Source: JABGPL01 sp964387885 (GTDB taxonomy: Bacteria; Electryoneota; AABM5-125-24; Hatepunaeales; Hatepunaeaceae). Taken from it: 64,000 bases of DNA. The stretch spans positions 1 through 64,000 of the forward strand of contig CAYLYZ010000013.1 of NCBI GenBank assembly GCA_964387885.1, given 5' to 3'. The stretch's first letter is position 1; each line of letters begins with the position of its first letter. The position numbers and the translations under genes are program-made. Below the pieces are notes generated by a model. That model was not told the origin of the DNA, made no database searches, and saw only the letters and a list, made by a program, of their open reading frames with translations. Shown piece by piece: positions 41,401 through 49,569 of this stretch.

Positions 41401-42163
41401 TTTCAACTTCTCCAATATGCCACCCTGGCGGGAGACGCAGGGGTATCAGGTTAGGGTGGATGAGGCTATGGTTTTGAATTATCCTCCGGAGCGGGAAGAT
41501 GTACGTGCTGTCAGGTGCCCTCACCTGACAGAAAACAACCCCCCCTACCCCCCCCTACTTCGCAGGGGGGGAAATACCGATGAAAACATGAGTGTTCTTG
41601 TCACGTCAATAAGCGGTGTTGAGACAAAGATTGGTGACAAGATAGGTGCATTCAGTTGTGATGGAAGATTAGTCGGATTCGGAACAATTGACTATGATGT
41701 CAGATGCGGTTTGGCAGTATGGGGTGATGATACTCAGACAGAAGAGATTGATGGTTTGCTTGCAGGGGAAACATTCGAACTGCAAATACTTGATACCAGA
41801 ACAAAACTCTCAATTGAATCTATAGAATCAGGATCTGGTCTTGTCTACAAAACCGACGAATTTACCGTTTTAGACGTTGGAGTTGAGTCAACCATCCCAA
41901 CTGAATTCTATCTGTCACAACCATATCCAAATCCTTTCAACTCAACAACCAAAATAACCTACGGCTTGCCAGAGGCATCTGAAGTATCACTGAAACTCTA
42001 CGACCTGTCAGGTCGGTTGATTCAAACATTGGTTGATGGTGAAAAACAGGCTGGTATCCAAACCGCAATCCTGAATGCTGCTGAACTGCCATCAGGGTTG
42101 TACTTCATTCGTCTATGTGCATCCGGGCATGTGTTTACAAGGAAAGTGATGTTAGTCAGATAA
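38459..42163 (+). CDS. Secreted DSLW-propeller protein with carboxypeptidase-regulatory, W-N, ENMS and T9SS sorting domains
   Basis: ATG 38459 follows AGGAG and gives a clean signal peptide (ending AAQTQ); the frame is open further upstream, but that would overlap the previous gene. Seven DSLW/DGGF propeller repeats (about 22-405) come first. Then come a carboxypeptidase-regulatory-like domain (about 410-490), an Ig-like anchor, a second propeller (about 545-775), a second Ig-like stretch, and the W-N module (842-1007). The linker (about 1010-1043) carries two different palindromes; the ENMS module and sorting domain (1156-1234) close the chain. From the regulatory-like domain onward it is nearly parallel to the serine hydrolase at 16164. 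No catalytic site is apparent. Confidence 0.88.
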   Translation: MRKSILLITIAVFFFANAAQTQPPDSLWSQTYGGNQAEWIRSMVQTPEGGFVLSGETYTWGPGRNDYWLVKTDAVGDVERTRIYGTPARDGSLELILTTEEDGGYGFAGVGRTWSFGDVNDSDWWLFKFDESLDSTWSRIFSTDLHEGADGMNSPLIQLANRGFALGGQRQVQYEQGISYDAVLILTDENGERPQELPYGTGDGLDAFSHFIETNEGILCMGYTESWDAEGIDPWLRMIDPEEEEEGWEQIIQIDGDQLTVKGVKTSDGGYALVGAIIYNRAFRDAQNDGLLVKTDENGEMLWVKRYGGDQCDILHGIIELHNGALVLLGRTDSFGARGGDGWMLLTDDKGDSLWSVNLGGNDFDQLDDILELEDHSLAIGGNTMVQGRRGEIWFLRYGPPEFGFVEGHVVDAETEEPLPDVTVTTPYDRYTTTDEEGFYSLTYIWADNTVLTASIEGYNDLIIEDLELAVDETLEVSFEMLHPELSLNVDEFNTELNQNESAEEFFDIRNEGNGFMEWWVERRLQGEAGAEPFELRRSHMVGGAVEDNSIQGAVLIEDRYYVSGRHGGNPQIYIFDRDGEFVGSFDQPGDDDRGFKDLAWDGNLIWGIASNITYGFDLEGNLNTSFNSPVRSSSSIAWDIDRELLWICSISSDLTAVDLEGNVVAELDDHGLRIYGLAYWSGDPDGYPLYSFSKESDTNRPFLHKFNPDEDEFVFVAYLDTELGGSPYGVFIAEHYDAFSSALIAIANTSANAGGDRIDVWQLQPNVDWMVIDPVEGELDPDAETEISLTLDATDLEPVLWEGELAFDHAVAVEETRVPITLNVLGDDDQLRELPVSLDVNWNMISINVTPPEEMWEREEGPDVILMTEQLRIDENNHHLLLMKDEDGMFYLPAFRFNNIPYWNLTEGYLIKVDEDIEAVWSGEPIPADADIPLEQDWNLVAYYPTYELDATAPDNYVLSPIIDDVLIAKDGDGNFMLPAFNFSNMPPWRETQGYQVRVDEAMVLNYPPEREDVRAVRCPHLTENNPPYPPLLRRGGNTDENMSVLVTSISGVETKIGDKIGAFSCDGRLVGFGTIDYDVRCGLAVWGDDTQTEEIDGLLAGETFELQILDTRTKLSIESIESGSGLVYKTDEFTVLDVGVESTIPTEFYLSQPYPNPFNSTTKITYGLPEASEVSLKLYDLSGRLIQTLVDGEKQAGIQTAILNAAELPSGLYFIRLCASGHVFTRKVMLVR
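41508..41574 (+). repeat. Palindromic elements type C and type A', back to back in the linker
   Basis: 41508-41531 is a perfect hairpin (stem CTGTCAGGTG, loop CCCT, CACCTGACAG). A poly-C element follows (C7-TA-C8-TACTTCGCA-G7), whose stem is C7T/AG7 with a different loop from the standard type A. Both are read in frame (AVRCPHLTE, then PPYPPLLRRGG). Confidence 0.78.
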
Positions 42164-42175
42164 AGGGGAAGAACA

Positions 42176-43486
42176 ATGAGAACGTTCATTTTAATCCTAA
42201 TATTCTTTTTAGTCATGATTTTAATAGTTGAAGACTCGAATGCGGCTCCACAGATCGTTGTTTCAGATGTCGAACTGGATTTTGGTGAGGTGCCGGTCAA
42301 CGTTGTAGGTGAACTTACTCTCCATTACACCAATATTGGTGATAGCGACCTTATAGTATATTCATCAGAGGTAAACGAAGCAGCCTTTTTTCTTGGTTAT
42401 TTAGGTAATTTTGTCCTTTCCCCGTTTGCAGTCTTTGACATGACTGTTCAGTTTATTCCTAATGAAATCGGGGAGTTTGAGGGAATAATTACAACAATCT
42501 CGAATGATCCCTATATAGGTGAATTACACATTCAGGTCACAGGAATTGGAGTAATTGATAACGGCAACGAGTCTCCGGTTATCAACCTCCAACCAATCTT
42601 CTTAGATTTTGGTGAGACAGCAATCGGTGAGAGCAAAGAACTTACTGTCAATATCAGCAATGATGGCGGAATCGACCTGACTGTAAATGACATATCTGTA
42701 GAGAGTGATCAATTTAGTGTGCAGTTTAATGGCGTATTTATCCTTCCTCCGAGTGGAGATTATAATGCATCTGTTACATTCGAACCGGAGGATGAGGGTA
42801 TATTTCAGGATTCACTATTGATTTTCTCAGATGATCCCGATAATCCGACAGTCATGGTTGAATTAGTCGGGACAGGAATTTGGCCTCCTCCGGAGGATAT
42901 TATCGACTTAATCGAAGATTGGCTGGACGATCTGGTTGATGAAGGTGTGATTAACAATGGACAAGGTAACGCCCTGACGTCAAAGCTGGAGAGTGCTTTA
43001 GCGAAGTTAGAGAATGGGCAGGTGAATGTCGCGGTATCCATGCTTTTGGCATTTATAAACCAGGTAAACGCCCTCATGAACGGTAATAACCCGACTCTCA
43101 CTCAGGAAGAGGGACAGGCGTTAATAGATGCAACCAACGCCGCGATTGATCAGCTGAATGGAGTTAATTCGGATAATCCGGTAATAGAACTGATAAATCC
43201 TGCCCCTCGTGATTTTTATCTATCGCAGGCATATCCCAATCCTTTCAACTCAACCACAACCATCACCTACGGTTTACCAGAGGCAGGACAAATTTCTATT
43301 TGCATCTACGAAATCAATGGACGAATGGTTGAAACATTAATACAGGGCTTTAAACAAGGTGGAGTTCACAGAATAAACTGGGGTGGAAATAGTAACAATC
43401 ACTATTCACAAGCATCCGGAATTTATTATATTACAATGGAGTCCGATGATTTTAAAGCAGTTCGGAAGGTTGTTATGCTAAAATAA
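42176..43486 (+). CDS. Secreted ASH/FIMAH-like protein with divergent T9SS sorting domain
   Basis: 436 residues: signal peptide (1-24), two ASH-type beta-sandwiches (25-130 and 135-240; LDFGEVPVNVVGELTL and LDFGETAIGESKELTV), a FIMAH-like helical segment (241-330, GVINNGQGNALTSKLESALA) and a sorting domain (about 350-436). The sorting domain starts as usual (YPNPFNSTTTITYGLP) but ends DFKAVRKVVMLK, a subtype shared with the genes at 53325 and 57359 rather than with the homogenised upstream genes. ASH domains often act as rigid spacers or binding modules. Next gene 22 nt downstream. Confidence 0.85.
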   Translation: MRTFILILIFFLVMILIVEDSNAAPQIVVSDVELDFGEVPVNVVGELTLHYTNIGDSDLIVYSSEVNEAAFFLGYLGNFVLSPFAVFDMTVQFIPNEIGEFEGIITTISNDPYIGELHIQVTGIGVIDNGNESPVINLQPIFLDFGETAIGESKELTVNISNDGGIDLTVNDISVESDQFSVQFNGVFILPPSGDYNASVTFEPEDEGIFQDSLLIFSDDPDNPTVMVELVGTGIWPPPEDIIDLIEDWLDDLVDEGVINNGQGNALTSKLESALAKLENGQVNVAVSMLLAFINQVNALMNGNNPTLTQEEGQALIDATNAAIDQLNGVNSDNPVIELINPAPRDFYLSQAYPNPFNSTTTITYGLPEAGQISICIYEINGRMVETLIQGFKQGGVHRINWGGNSNNHYSQASGIYYITMESDDFKAVRKVVMLK

Positions 43487-43508
43487 ACTACGATCCGGGA
43501 GAGAGATA

Positions 43509-46019
43509 TTGGTGGTGTTGTCAATTAATAATTCTTCAAAAAGATACTTTTGGGCAGTTAGCATCTACTACTTATTACCCGTTATTTGCCTTGCTGCCCA
43601 ATTAGTAGAAGTTTCTGTCTCTGAAGCAGGGGACATGGAGCGACTTATGCAAACCGGTCTGGCAGTAATGTATGTTACTGAAGATCAAACAGCTGATGTG
43701 ATACTCTACACAGATTTCGAAAGAAGACTTCTCGAACAAAGTGGTTTACGCTTCTCAGTTACTCACGAAAACCTCGAAGAATTCTACTTGAGCCGAATGG
43801 GTCCGGCGCGTGATGATATTGCCGGATATCGGACCTTCGATGAAATCTGTGATGAATTGAATCAATTACACGAAGACTTTCCTGACATCATCAGTGAACC
43901 GATATCAATTGGTGAATCCCTCGAAGGTCGTCCATTGATGGCTGTCAAAATCTCAGATAATCCCGAAGAAAATGAAGATGAACCTGAAGTCCTGATGACC
44001 GCTATGATTCATTCCGATGAGATGATTGGGGGAGAAGTATTGTTTGGGCTTATTAATCACCTGACAGAGAACTATGGGAATGATGAACGTATAACAAGAC
44101 TCGTCGATGAGCGAGAAATATGGCTCCTACCCTGCCACAATCCGGATGGATTGGTATTTTGCGAGGAACAGTTCAACATTGGTGAACCCTGGCTATGGCG
44201 ATTGAACCGCCGGGTACATCCGGATAACAGGATAGGTGTTGATCTTAATCGCAATTATGGTTATATGTGGGCTTATGACAATATTGGCTCGCGTCCTTCA
44301 TCACGTGGTGCAAATGCATTTTCCGAACCTGAAACTCAAGCGGTTCGGGACTTCGTAATTGATCATAATTTTTCAATATCTCTATTTTTCCATGCCTGTG
44401 GTAGTTTCTGCATGTTTCCGTTGAATTATGAATATATATTCCCCCCTCATCGCGGTTTGTTTTCCTGTATCAGTGACAAACTAACAGCACAGAATAGATA
44501 TGTTCCGGGAACGAGCTGGGAGTGTATGTACAAGATAAATGGAGGCAGTGACGATTGGCTTTATATGTCCGAAGAACATGAGCCGATTATGGCATTTACC
44601 ATCGAAATAGGTACACGTGAGGATGGGCATGCCCCACCCCGAGAGCGTGTTGAGCCTCTGGTAAATGAAAATCTCGAACTATGCTTGACAGCGATAGACT
44701 ACGCTGATAATCCCGGTAGAGCGTTACCTCCACCATCAGTCGAAGATGTTAATGTTGACCTCAATGAAAATGACAATCCGGTTATTCACTGGGATATACC
44801 CGAAGATGAGAATAACCCTCCTCAGGCATTCAACGTTCTTGCACGCGAACAAGGTGAGGAATACACTGATGATGCCGAAGAGGATAATGACATCTGGGAA
44901 TTGCTCAATACTTTCAGAACAAGCACAAATTCACACAGTGAACGGTACAGCTACTTCTTTGACAACCGACTTCGGAAGGGTTATTATCTTACAATTAGAA
45001 ATGAAATAATAGCCCCGGATACACTCTCAGCATGGCTAACATATCAACTTTCTTATCCTCTTTTCTTTCAGGTCAGTTTAGATGGATATAACTGGGTGTC
45101 TCTTCCCGGTTCTGACACTGAAGATTTTTTCGTTGAGGATTATAACCACGGACCCGGCATCACCGGGCAAAGTGGAAACTGGCGCAGATGTTGGTGGTCG
45201 TTCGGTGAATACGCCGGACAGATGGTAAAAATCCGCTTCTGCCTGTTGAGATTGGGTCCCAGAGCACAAGACCACTGCTATATAGATGATATCGGACCTC
45301 TACCAACTACAGAATGGGGTGAGGTTATTGTCGAGGATATCGAAGAATCGCCATTTATCGACGAGGAAAGAGAACCCGATCCGGAGGTGGAATATCTTGT
45401 CCAATCAATAGATCCTGAAGGAGACAGATCATTCTGGAGTATACCCGGACGGATAGATTTTCCCGACACAATAAGGGTACAATTGGAAGACGGATGGAAT
45501 CTGATTTCAATCAATGTTTCTCCACCACAGGAATTCTATCGACATGATGAGGAGCGCGGACCACATGTTGTTTATATGTTAGAACAATTTCGGATAGAGG
45601 AGTTCCCCGGTTATTGTATAGATTTCTTTAAGGATGGGAGTGGTCGATTTTTCTCACCAGAATTTGGATTCTTCAATATCCCATTTTGGAATTCTACAGA
45701 GGGATATCTGGCAAAGATGGATGGTGATTTCGAAGCTGTCTGGCTCGGTGAAAGAATTCCTGCTAATGCCGATATACCACTTATTAGACGCTGGAATATG
45801 ATCGCATATTACCCGACTTATGAACTTGACGCGAGTGCCCACGATTACTATGTGCTTTCACCGATTATCGACCATGTGGAGGTTGCCAAAGACGGAGATG
45901 GCAACTTCATGCTGCCTGCATTTAATTTCTCTAATATGCCGCCCTGGCGGGAATCGCAGGGCTATATGGTCAAGGTAGATGCGAATGTGGTTTTGAATTA
46001 TCCGGAGGTCGAAAGATGA
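43509..46019 (+). CDS. Secreted M14-family zinc carboxypeptidase with W-N module, lacking the sorting domain
   Basis: TTG 43509 is the likely start (GGAG at 43498-43501, 7 nt upstream). After a signal peptide (about 1-30) and a short propeptide-like region, residues 107-400 form an M14 metallocarboxypeptidase. Zinc ligands are H168 and E171 (IHSDE) and H295 (FFHACG); N247-R248 of DLNRN bind substrate; E366 (FTIEIGT) is the catalytic Glu. All are intact. An FN3-like domain (about 410-490), a MAM-like sandwich (about 505-600, ending CYIDDIGP) and the W-N module (about 660-832) follow. The protein stops at VVLNYPEVER, exactly where other family members continue into the ENMS module. A CTD-end-like scrap lies just past the stop, suggesting a deletion. 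Confidence 0.9.
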   Translation: MVVLSINNSSKRYFWAVSIYYLLPVICLAAQLVEVSVSEAGDMERLMQTGLAVMYVTEDQTADVILYTDFERRLLEQSGLRFSVTHENLEEFYLSRMGPARDDIAGYRTFDEICDELNQLHEDFPDIISEPISIGESLEGRPLMAVKISDNPEENEDEPEVLMTAMIHSDEMIGGEVLFGLINHLTENYGNDERITRLVDEREIWLLPCHNPDGLVFCEEQFNIGEPWLWRLNRRVHPDNRIGVDLNRNYGYMWAYDNIGSRPSSRGANAFSEPETQAVRDFVIDHNFSISLFFHACGSFCMFPLNYEYIFPPHRGLFSCISDKLTAQNRYVPGTSWECMYKINGGSDDWLYMSEEHEPIMAFTIEIGTREDGHAPPRERVEPLVNENLELCLTAIDYADNPGRALPPPSVEDVNVDLNENDNPVIHWDIPEDENNPPQAFNVLAREQGEEYTDDAEEDNDIWELLNTFRTSTNSHSERYSYFFDNRLRKGYYLTIRNEIIAPDTLSAWLTYQLSYPLFFQVSLDGYNWVSLPGSDTEDFFVEDYNHGPGITGQSGNWRRCWWSFGEYAGQMVKIRFCLLRLGPRAQDHCYIDDIGPLPTTEWGEVIVEDIEESPFIDEEREPDPEVEYLVQSIDPEGDRSFWSIPGRIDFPDTIRVQLEDGWNLISINVSPPQEFYRHDEERGPHVVYMLEQFRIEEFPGYCIDFFKDGSGRFFSPEFGFFNIPFWNSTEGYLAKMDGDFEAVWLGERIPANADIPLIRRWNMIAYYPTYELDASAHDYYVLSPIIDHVEVAKDGDGNFMLPAFNFSNMPPWRESQGYMVKVDANVVLNYPEVER

Positions 46020-46065
46020 ATCCAGGAGCATTCGCAAAGTAATATGGGTAGAGTGAAGACGATTT
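46020..46065 (+). pseudogene. Possible scrap of a lost T9SS sorting-domain end
   Basis: Immediately after the carboxypeptidase stop, a different frame reads PGAFAK or, shifted by one, RSIRKVIWVE. This resembles the last strand of the divergent sorting domains nearby (FKSIRKVIQLK, AGAFQSTRKIMLLK). The DNA (CCAGGAGCATTC) is nearly the same as that after the stop of the gene at 46126. The match is short, so this is tentative. The rest of the gap to 46125 holds only the next ribosome binding site (AGGAG 46115-46119). Confidence 0.35.
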
Positions 46066-46125
46066 ATAAACCGCTCAAATCGTGAGAGACTATTGTTTTT
46101 CTCATCAGAAAATCAGGAGAAAGAA

Positions 46126-47691
46126 ATGAAGACCTGTAATCTAATCACAACATTTTTGGTAGCAATGATGCTGCTTGCTCCCAGTTTCAGCCAGGCAATT
46201 GTTATCAACGTCCCTGAAGATTTCGAAACCATCCAGGCAGCTATTGATGAATCGGAGGATGGTGATATCGTTCTTGTTCAACCAGGTGAATATTTTGAGA
46301 ATATCAATATAAACGGGCGGAACATCTCCGTTGGGAGCCTCTTCATTATTGATGGCGATCCAGGTCATATCGGAGAAACTGTAATTGATGGTAATGAAAA
46401 TGGCAATGTGGTTATGATTGAAAACACTAATGGTGTCGGGGGTGCTGCACTGAATGGATTTACGATTACCAATGGCTCCGCAAATGGATTTGGTGGAGGT
46501 TTATCTTGTGATGAGTCTACCTTTTCAATCAGCAATTGCATAATATTGAACAATAATGCCTCACGAGATGGAGGTGGTATTTGGTGCTCGAACTCAAATT
46601 TAATAATTAACAATTGTACCATTACACTAAACTCAGCTCGACAATGTGGTGGAGGGCTGTATATAAGAGTCTCAACTGTGGAGATAACTGGTTCCCTGAT
46701 CACTTACAATCAAGACAGCTCCCATGGTGCTGGAATGGAGGTACTGATGAGTGAGATTATTGTCAGAAGTAGTACAATTGCAAATAATTCTTCAATACAA
46801 CCCTCATTGTATATGAGGATTCGCAACCGATCCACCGGTTTTTTCGAGAACTGCATATTATGGGGTAATGCAACAGGGATTACTCAACTAGAGGATGGTG
46901 CTAACATCTCATTTCTTTTCGTCGATTATGAGGGTGGGAGAAATAATATTCATCTAAACGAGTCAGAACTCGGTTGGAACGAGAACAATTTTGACGAAGA
47001 TCCTTTATTTGTAGATCCAGAAAATGGGGACTTTCATCTGGCTGAAAATTCTCCCTGTATTGATACAGGTGATCCTGACAGTCCGGAAGATCCGGATGGA
47101 ACGAGAGCGGATATGGGTGCATTCTATTTCGACCAAACCCCAACCCGTAATATTCTTTTCGAAGAGGGCTGGAAACTAATCTCTTTAAATGTTTCTCCCG
47201 CTGCGGAATTTTATACAGAAGACGAAGATCGAGGACCAAATGTAGAGCTGATGATGGAGCAATTGCGAATTGACGAGGATAATCACCACATTGAACTCAT
47301 GAAGGATGAAGACGGTCGCTTCTACGCTCCAGCACAGGGATTCAACAATATCCCGTACTGGAATTTATTGGAAGGTTATTTAGTTAAGGTCGATGAAAGA
47401 GTTGAGGCAAATTGGGAAGGTGAAATGATTCCCGCAGACACTGATATCCCTCTTGAAGAAGGATGGAATCTTATCGCTTATCTGCCAACCTATGAACTCG
47501 ATGCCAGCGCACCCGACTTTCAGGTTCTTTCTCCGATTCTCGATCAAGTTGAAATGGCTAAAGATGTGTCGGGCAGATTTATGGCACCAGAATGGAATTT
47601 TTCTAATATGGAAGCGTGGCGGGAGACAAATGGATACCAGGTGGAGGTTAACGAGGATGTGGTTTTGAATTATCCAGCTGCTGGAAGATGA
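46126..47691 (+). CDS. Secreted right-handed beta-helix protein with W-N module, lacking the sorting domain
   Basis: ATG 46126 is preceded 6 nt upstream by AGGAG and yields a signal peptide ending SFSQA; earlier in-frame starts have no such site. The mature protein opens with INVPEDFETIQAAIDES and DGDIVLVQPGEYFENI, the classic start of periplasmic or secreted parallel beta-helix proteins (pectin-lyase fold). The Asn/Cys/GGG ladder strands (ISNCIILNNNASRDGGG) run to about residue 325. The W-N module follows (about 345-515), and the chain ends at VVLNYPAAGR without ENMS or sorting domains, like its two neighbours. How it would be retained at the surface is unclear. No catalytic residues identified. 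Confidence 0.85.
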   Translation: MKTCNLITTFLVAMMLLAPSFSQAIVINVPEDFETIQAAIDESEDGDIVLVQPGEYFENININGRNISVGSLFIIDGDPGHIGETVIDGNENGNVVMIENTNGVGGAALNGFTITNGSANGFGGGLSCDESTFSISNCIILNNNASRDGGGIWCSNSNLIINNCTITLNSARQCGGGLYIRVSTVEITGSLITYNQDSSHGAGMEVLMSEIIVRSSTIANNSSIQPSLYMRIRNRSTGFFENCILWGNATGITQLEDGANISFLFVDYEGGRNNIHLNESELGWNENNFDEDPLFVDPENGDFHLAENSPCIDTGDPDSPEDPDGTRADMGAFYFDQTPTRNILFEEGWKLISLNVSPAAEFYTEDEDRGPNVELMMEQLRIDEDNHHIELMKDEDGRFYAPAQGFNNIPYWNLLEGYLVKVDERVEANWEGEMIPADTDIPLEEGWNLIAYLPTYELDASAPDFQVLSPILDQVEMAKDVSGRFMAPEWNFSNMEAWRETNGYQVEVNEDVVLNYPAAGR

Positions 47692-47745
47692 GCTCAGGAG
47701 CATTCCGGAAATTACATTATGAAATGATTGGAGTAATCAAAACTC
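47688..47745 (+). pseudogene. Possible scrap of a lost T9SS sorting-domain end
   Basis: Overlapping the stop of the beta-helix gene, the frame from ATG 47688 reads SSGAFRKLHYE, resembling the end of nearby sorting domains (AGAFQSTRKIMLL). The DNA (CAGGAGCATTC) matches the scrap after the gene at 43509. The open frame runs into the next gene, but the proper ribosome binding site for that gene lies further down at 47764-47768. Tentative because the homology is short. Confidence 0.35.
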
Positions 47746-47774
47746 CATTGGTAAATCCTTATCAGGAGAAAGAA

Positions 47775-49427
47775 GTGAGAATTGAGAGGTTAATACCTAT
47801 CTTTATCGCAGCATTGATTTTGTTTGTTCCCTGTAAAACCAACGCAGAAATCTCCGTAGAACCAATGGAAATGGACTTTGGTGAGGTTTTTATCGGTGAA
47901 GAGATCGGGATTGAGATGACGATAGCAAATGATGGTAACGAAATCCTGAATATCCTGGATATTGATACTGGAGTAGATGAATTTTCGACGGATCTTGACC
48001 TCCTGTTTCACCAGTGTGAATGTGTTTGGGAGTTTGTTCAATCGGATATTAACATGTCATGCCTAATCCTGGAAGCAGAATTCAATGGAGGAGAATTCAC
48101 GGAGGGAAGCTATATCGGAGTGTTCACTCCTGAGGGAGTATGCGGTGGCTACAGCCGTGTTACCAACGAATGGCCTCTCGGAATTTCTATATGGGGTGAT
48201 GAAAGGGGTGGTAATGTTCGTGGTTTTCGTGATAATGAAGAAATGGAGTTCCGTGTATGGGATCGTGAACTCAGCAGGGAATGTGTTGCTGAGATTGAAA
48301 TCATACGAGGTGGAAACAGGTTCGTTGATGATGGTTTTTTTGTTTGTACTCTTCAGGCAGAATTGGAGTATCCACCTTCTCTCGAACCGGGTGAATTATT
48401 AGCGCTCAATGTATATTTTTCTCCATCTCAAGCCCGTGATTATGATGGTGAATTATTGATAACTTCAACTGATCCTGATGATGAAGAAGTGAGTGTTTCA
48501 CTTTTCGGCACAGGCATTATAGATGCCCAAATTCGTATTGATCCCATCGAACTTGAATTTGGCGATATTGTCATTTCTGACACGACTTTGCAGACATTCA
48601 CAATCTTCAATGACGGTAATCATGTTCTGGAAATAAATTCAATAGAAATCGACAACGATTGTTTCTGGTCTGATCAAGTAGATGAAGTCAGACCGGGCAG
48701 GTCTGCGGAAGTGATAGTGTATTTTGCTCCTTCAGAAGTACTGGGCTACGAAGCGACACTGACAATTCATTCCAACGATCGGGATAACGAAGAGGTCTCA
48801 ATTGAACTATTTGGAACTGGTGTATTACGTGAATTAACAGTCCCTTTACAAAGGGATTGGAATCTGATTTCAATAAATGTCACTCCTCCTCAAAACTTCT
48901 GGGGACGTGAAGAAGGTCCGGATATCATTCGAATGATGGAGCAACTGCGCATTGACGAGGACAGTCATCATGTCCTGCTGATGAAAGACGAAGATGGCAG
49001 GTTTTACTTTCCGTCATTTGCTTTCAACAATATTCCGTATTGGGACTTATCCCAGGGCTATCAGGTGAAAGTGGATGCTGATTTTGAAGCAGTATGGGCT
49101 GGTGAACCGATATCTGCGGGTGCTGATATCCCGCTCGAGAGGGACTGGAACTTGATTGCATACTATCCAACTTATGAGCTTGATGCAAGTGCCCCGGATT
49201 ATTATGTACTATCTCCGATAATCGATCATGTTGAGATTGCAAAGGATGGAGATGGCTATTTCATGACACCCGAATTCGATTTTTCAAATATGCCTCCGTG
49301 GTGTGAAGGGCAGGGGTATCAGGTTAAGGTTGATGAGGATGTGGTGCTGAATTATCCGGAGGATCGGGAAGATTTTCACGGCTTCAGACTAGAGCCATCT
49401 TCTCCTGGTAGCAACCTCAGGAAGTAA
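47775..49427 (+). CDS. Secreted ASH-domain protein with nested IGVF module and W-N module, lacking the sorting domain
   Basis: GTG 47775 is chosen because AGGAG (47764-47768) lies 6 nt upstream and a signal peptide (ending KTNAE) follows at once; the open frame upstream is the relic described separately. An ASH domain (MDFGEVFIGEEIGIEM, about 25-70) is interrupted by an IGVF-type module (about 75-185, YIGVFTPEGVCGG, FRVWDRELS) and resumes at about 190-245 (LLITSTDPDDEEVSVSL). A second ASH domain (about 255-350) and the W-N module (about 355-520) follow. The chain ends with an odd tail, NYPEDREDFHGFRLEPS and about ten more residues, with no ENMS or sorting domain. This tail may be another insertion at the recurrent linker site that brought in a stop. 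Confidence 0.82.
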   Translation: MRIERLIPIFIAALILFVPCKTNAEISVEPMEMDFGEVFIGEEIGIEMTIANDGNEILNILDIDTGVDEFSTDLDLLFHQCECVWEFVQSDINMSCLILEAEFNGGEFTEGSYIGVFTPEGVCGGYSRVTNEWPLGISIWGDERGGNVRGFRDNEEMEFRVWDRELSRECVAEIEIIRGGNRFVDDGFFVCTLQAELEYPPSLEPGELLALNVYFSPSQARDYDGELLITSTDPDDEEVSVSLFGTGIIDAQIRIDPIELEFGDIVISDTTLQTFTIFNDGNHVLEINSIEIDNDCFWSDQVDEVRPGRSAEVIVYFAPSEVLGYEATLTIHSNDRDNEEVSIELFGTGVLRELTVPLQRDWNLISINVTPPQNFWGREEGPDIIRMMEQLRIDEDSHHVLLMKDEDGRFYFPSFAFNNIPYWDLSQGYQVKVDADFEAVWAGEPISAGADIPLERDWNLIAYYPTYELDASAPDYYVLSPIIDHVEIAKDGDGYFMTPEFDFSNMPPWCEGQGYQVKVDEDVVLNYPEDREDFHGFRLEPSSPGSNLRK

Positions 49428-49450
49428 TTATAAGATTGGAACTTGAAAAT

Positions 49451-49519
49451 TTGACTTACGAGTTAGGTTTTTCTAAATTAAAATTTGAAATTGATGTTGG
49501 GTAAATTGACTATGATAAT
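49451..49519 (+). promoter_or_regulatory. Candidate promoter(s) upstream of the beta-helix gene pair
   Basis: Two sigma70-like pairs lie in the AT-rich 142-nt gap: TTGACT (49451-49456), 17 nt, TAAATT (49474-49479); and TTGATG (49491-49496), 17 nt, GATAAT (49514-49519). Neither is perfect. The gap breaks the otherwise tight spacing, so a new transcription unit starting here is plausible. Nothing else is seen in the gap. Confidence 0.35.
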
Positions 49520-49569
49520 ATCAGTCGAGCTTTTTTGGAGAGTCCCCAACAACCCAAATTGGAGCAAAA

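Noticed and set aside
41508..41574. Strong GC hairpins resembling rho-independent terminators (also at 56391, 62805)
   Set aside because: They lie inside open reading frames, keep the frame, and lack a following T-run; the domains continue downstream.
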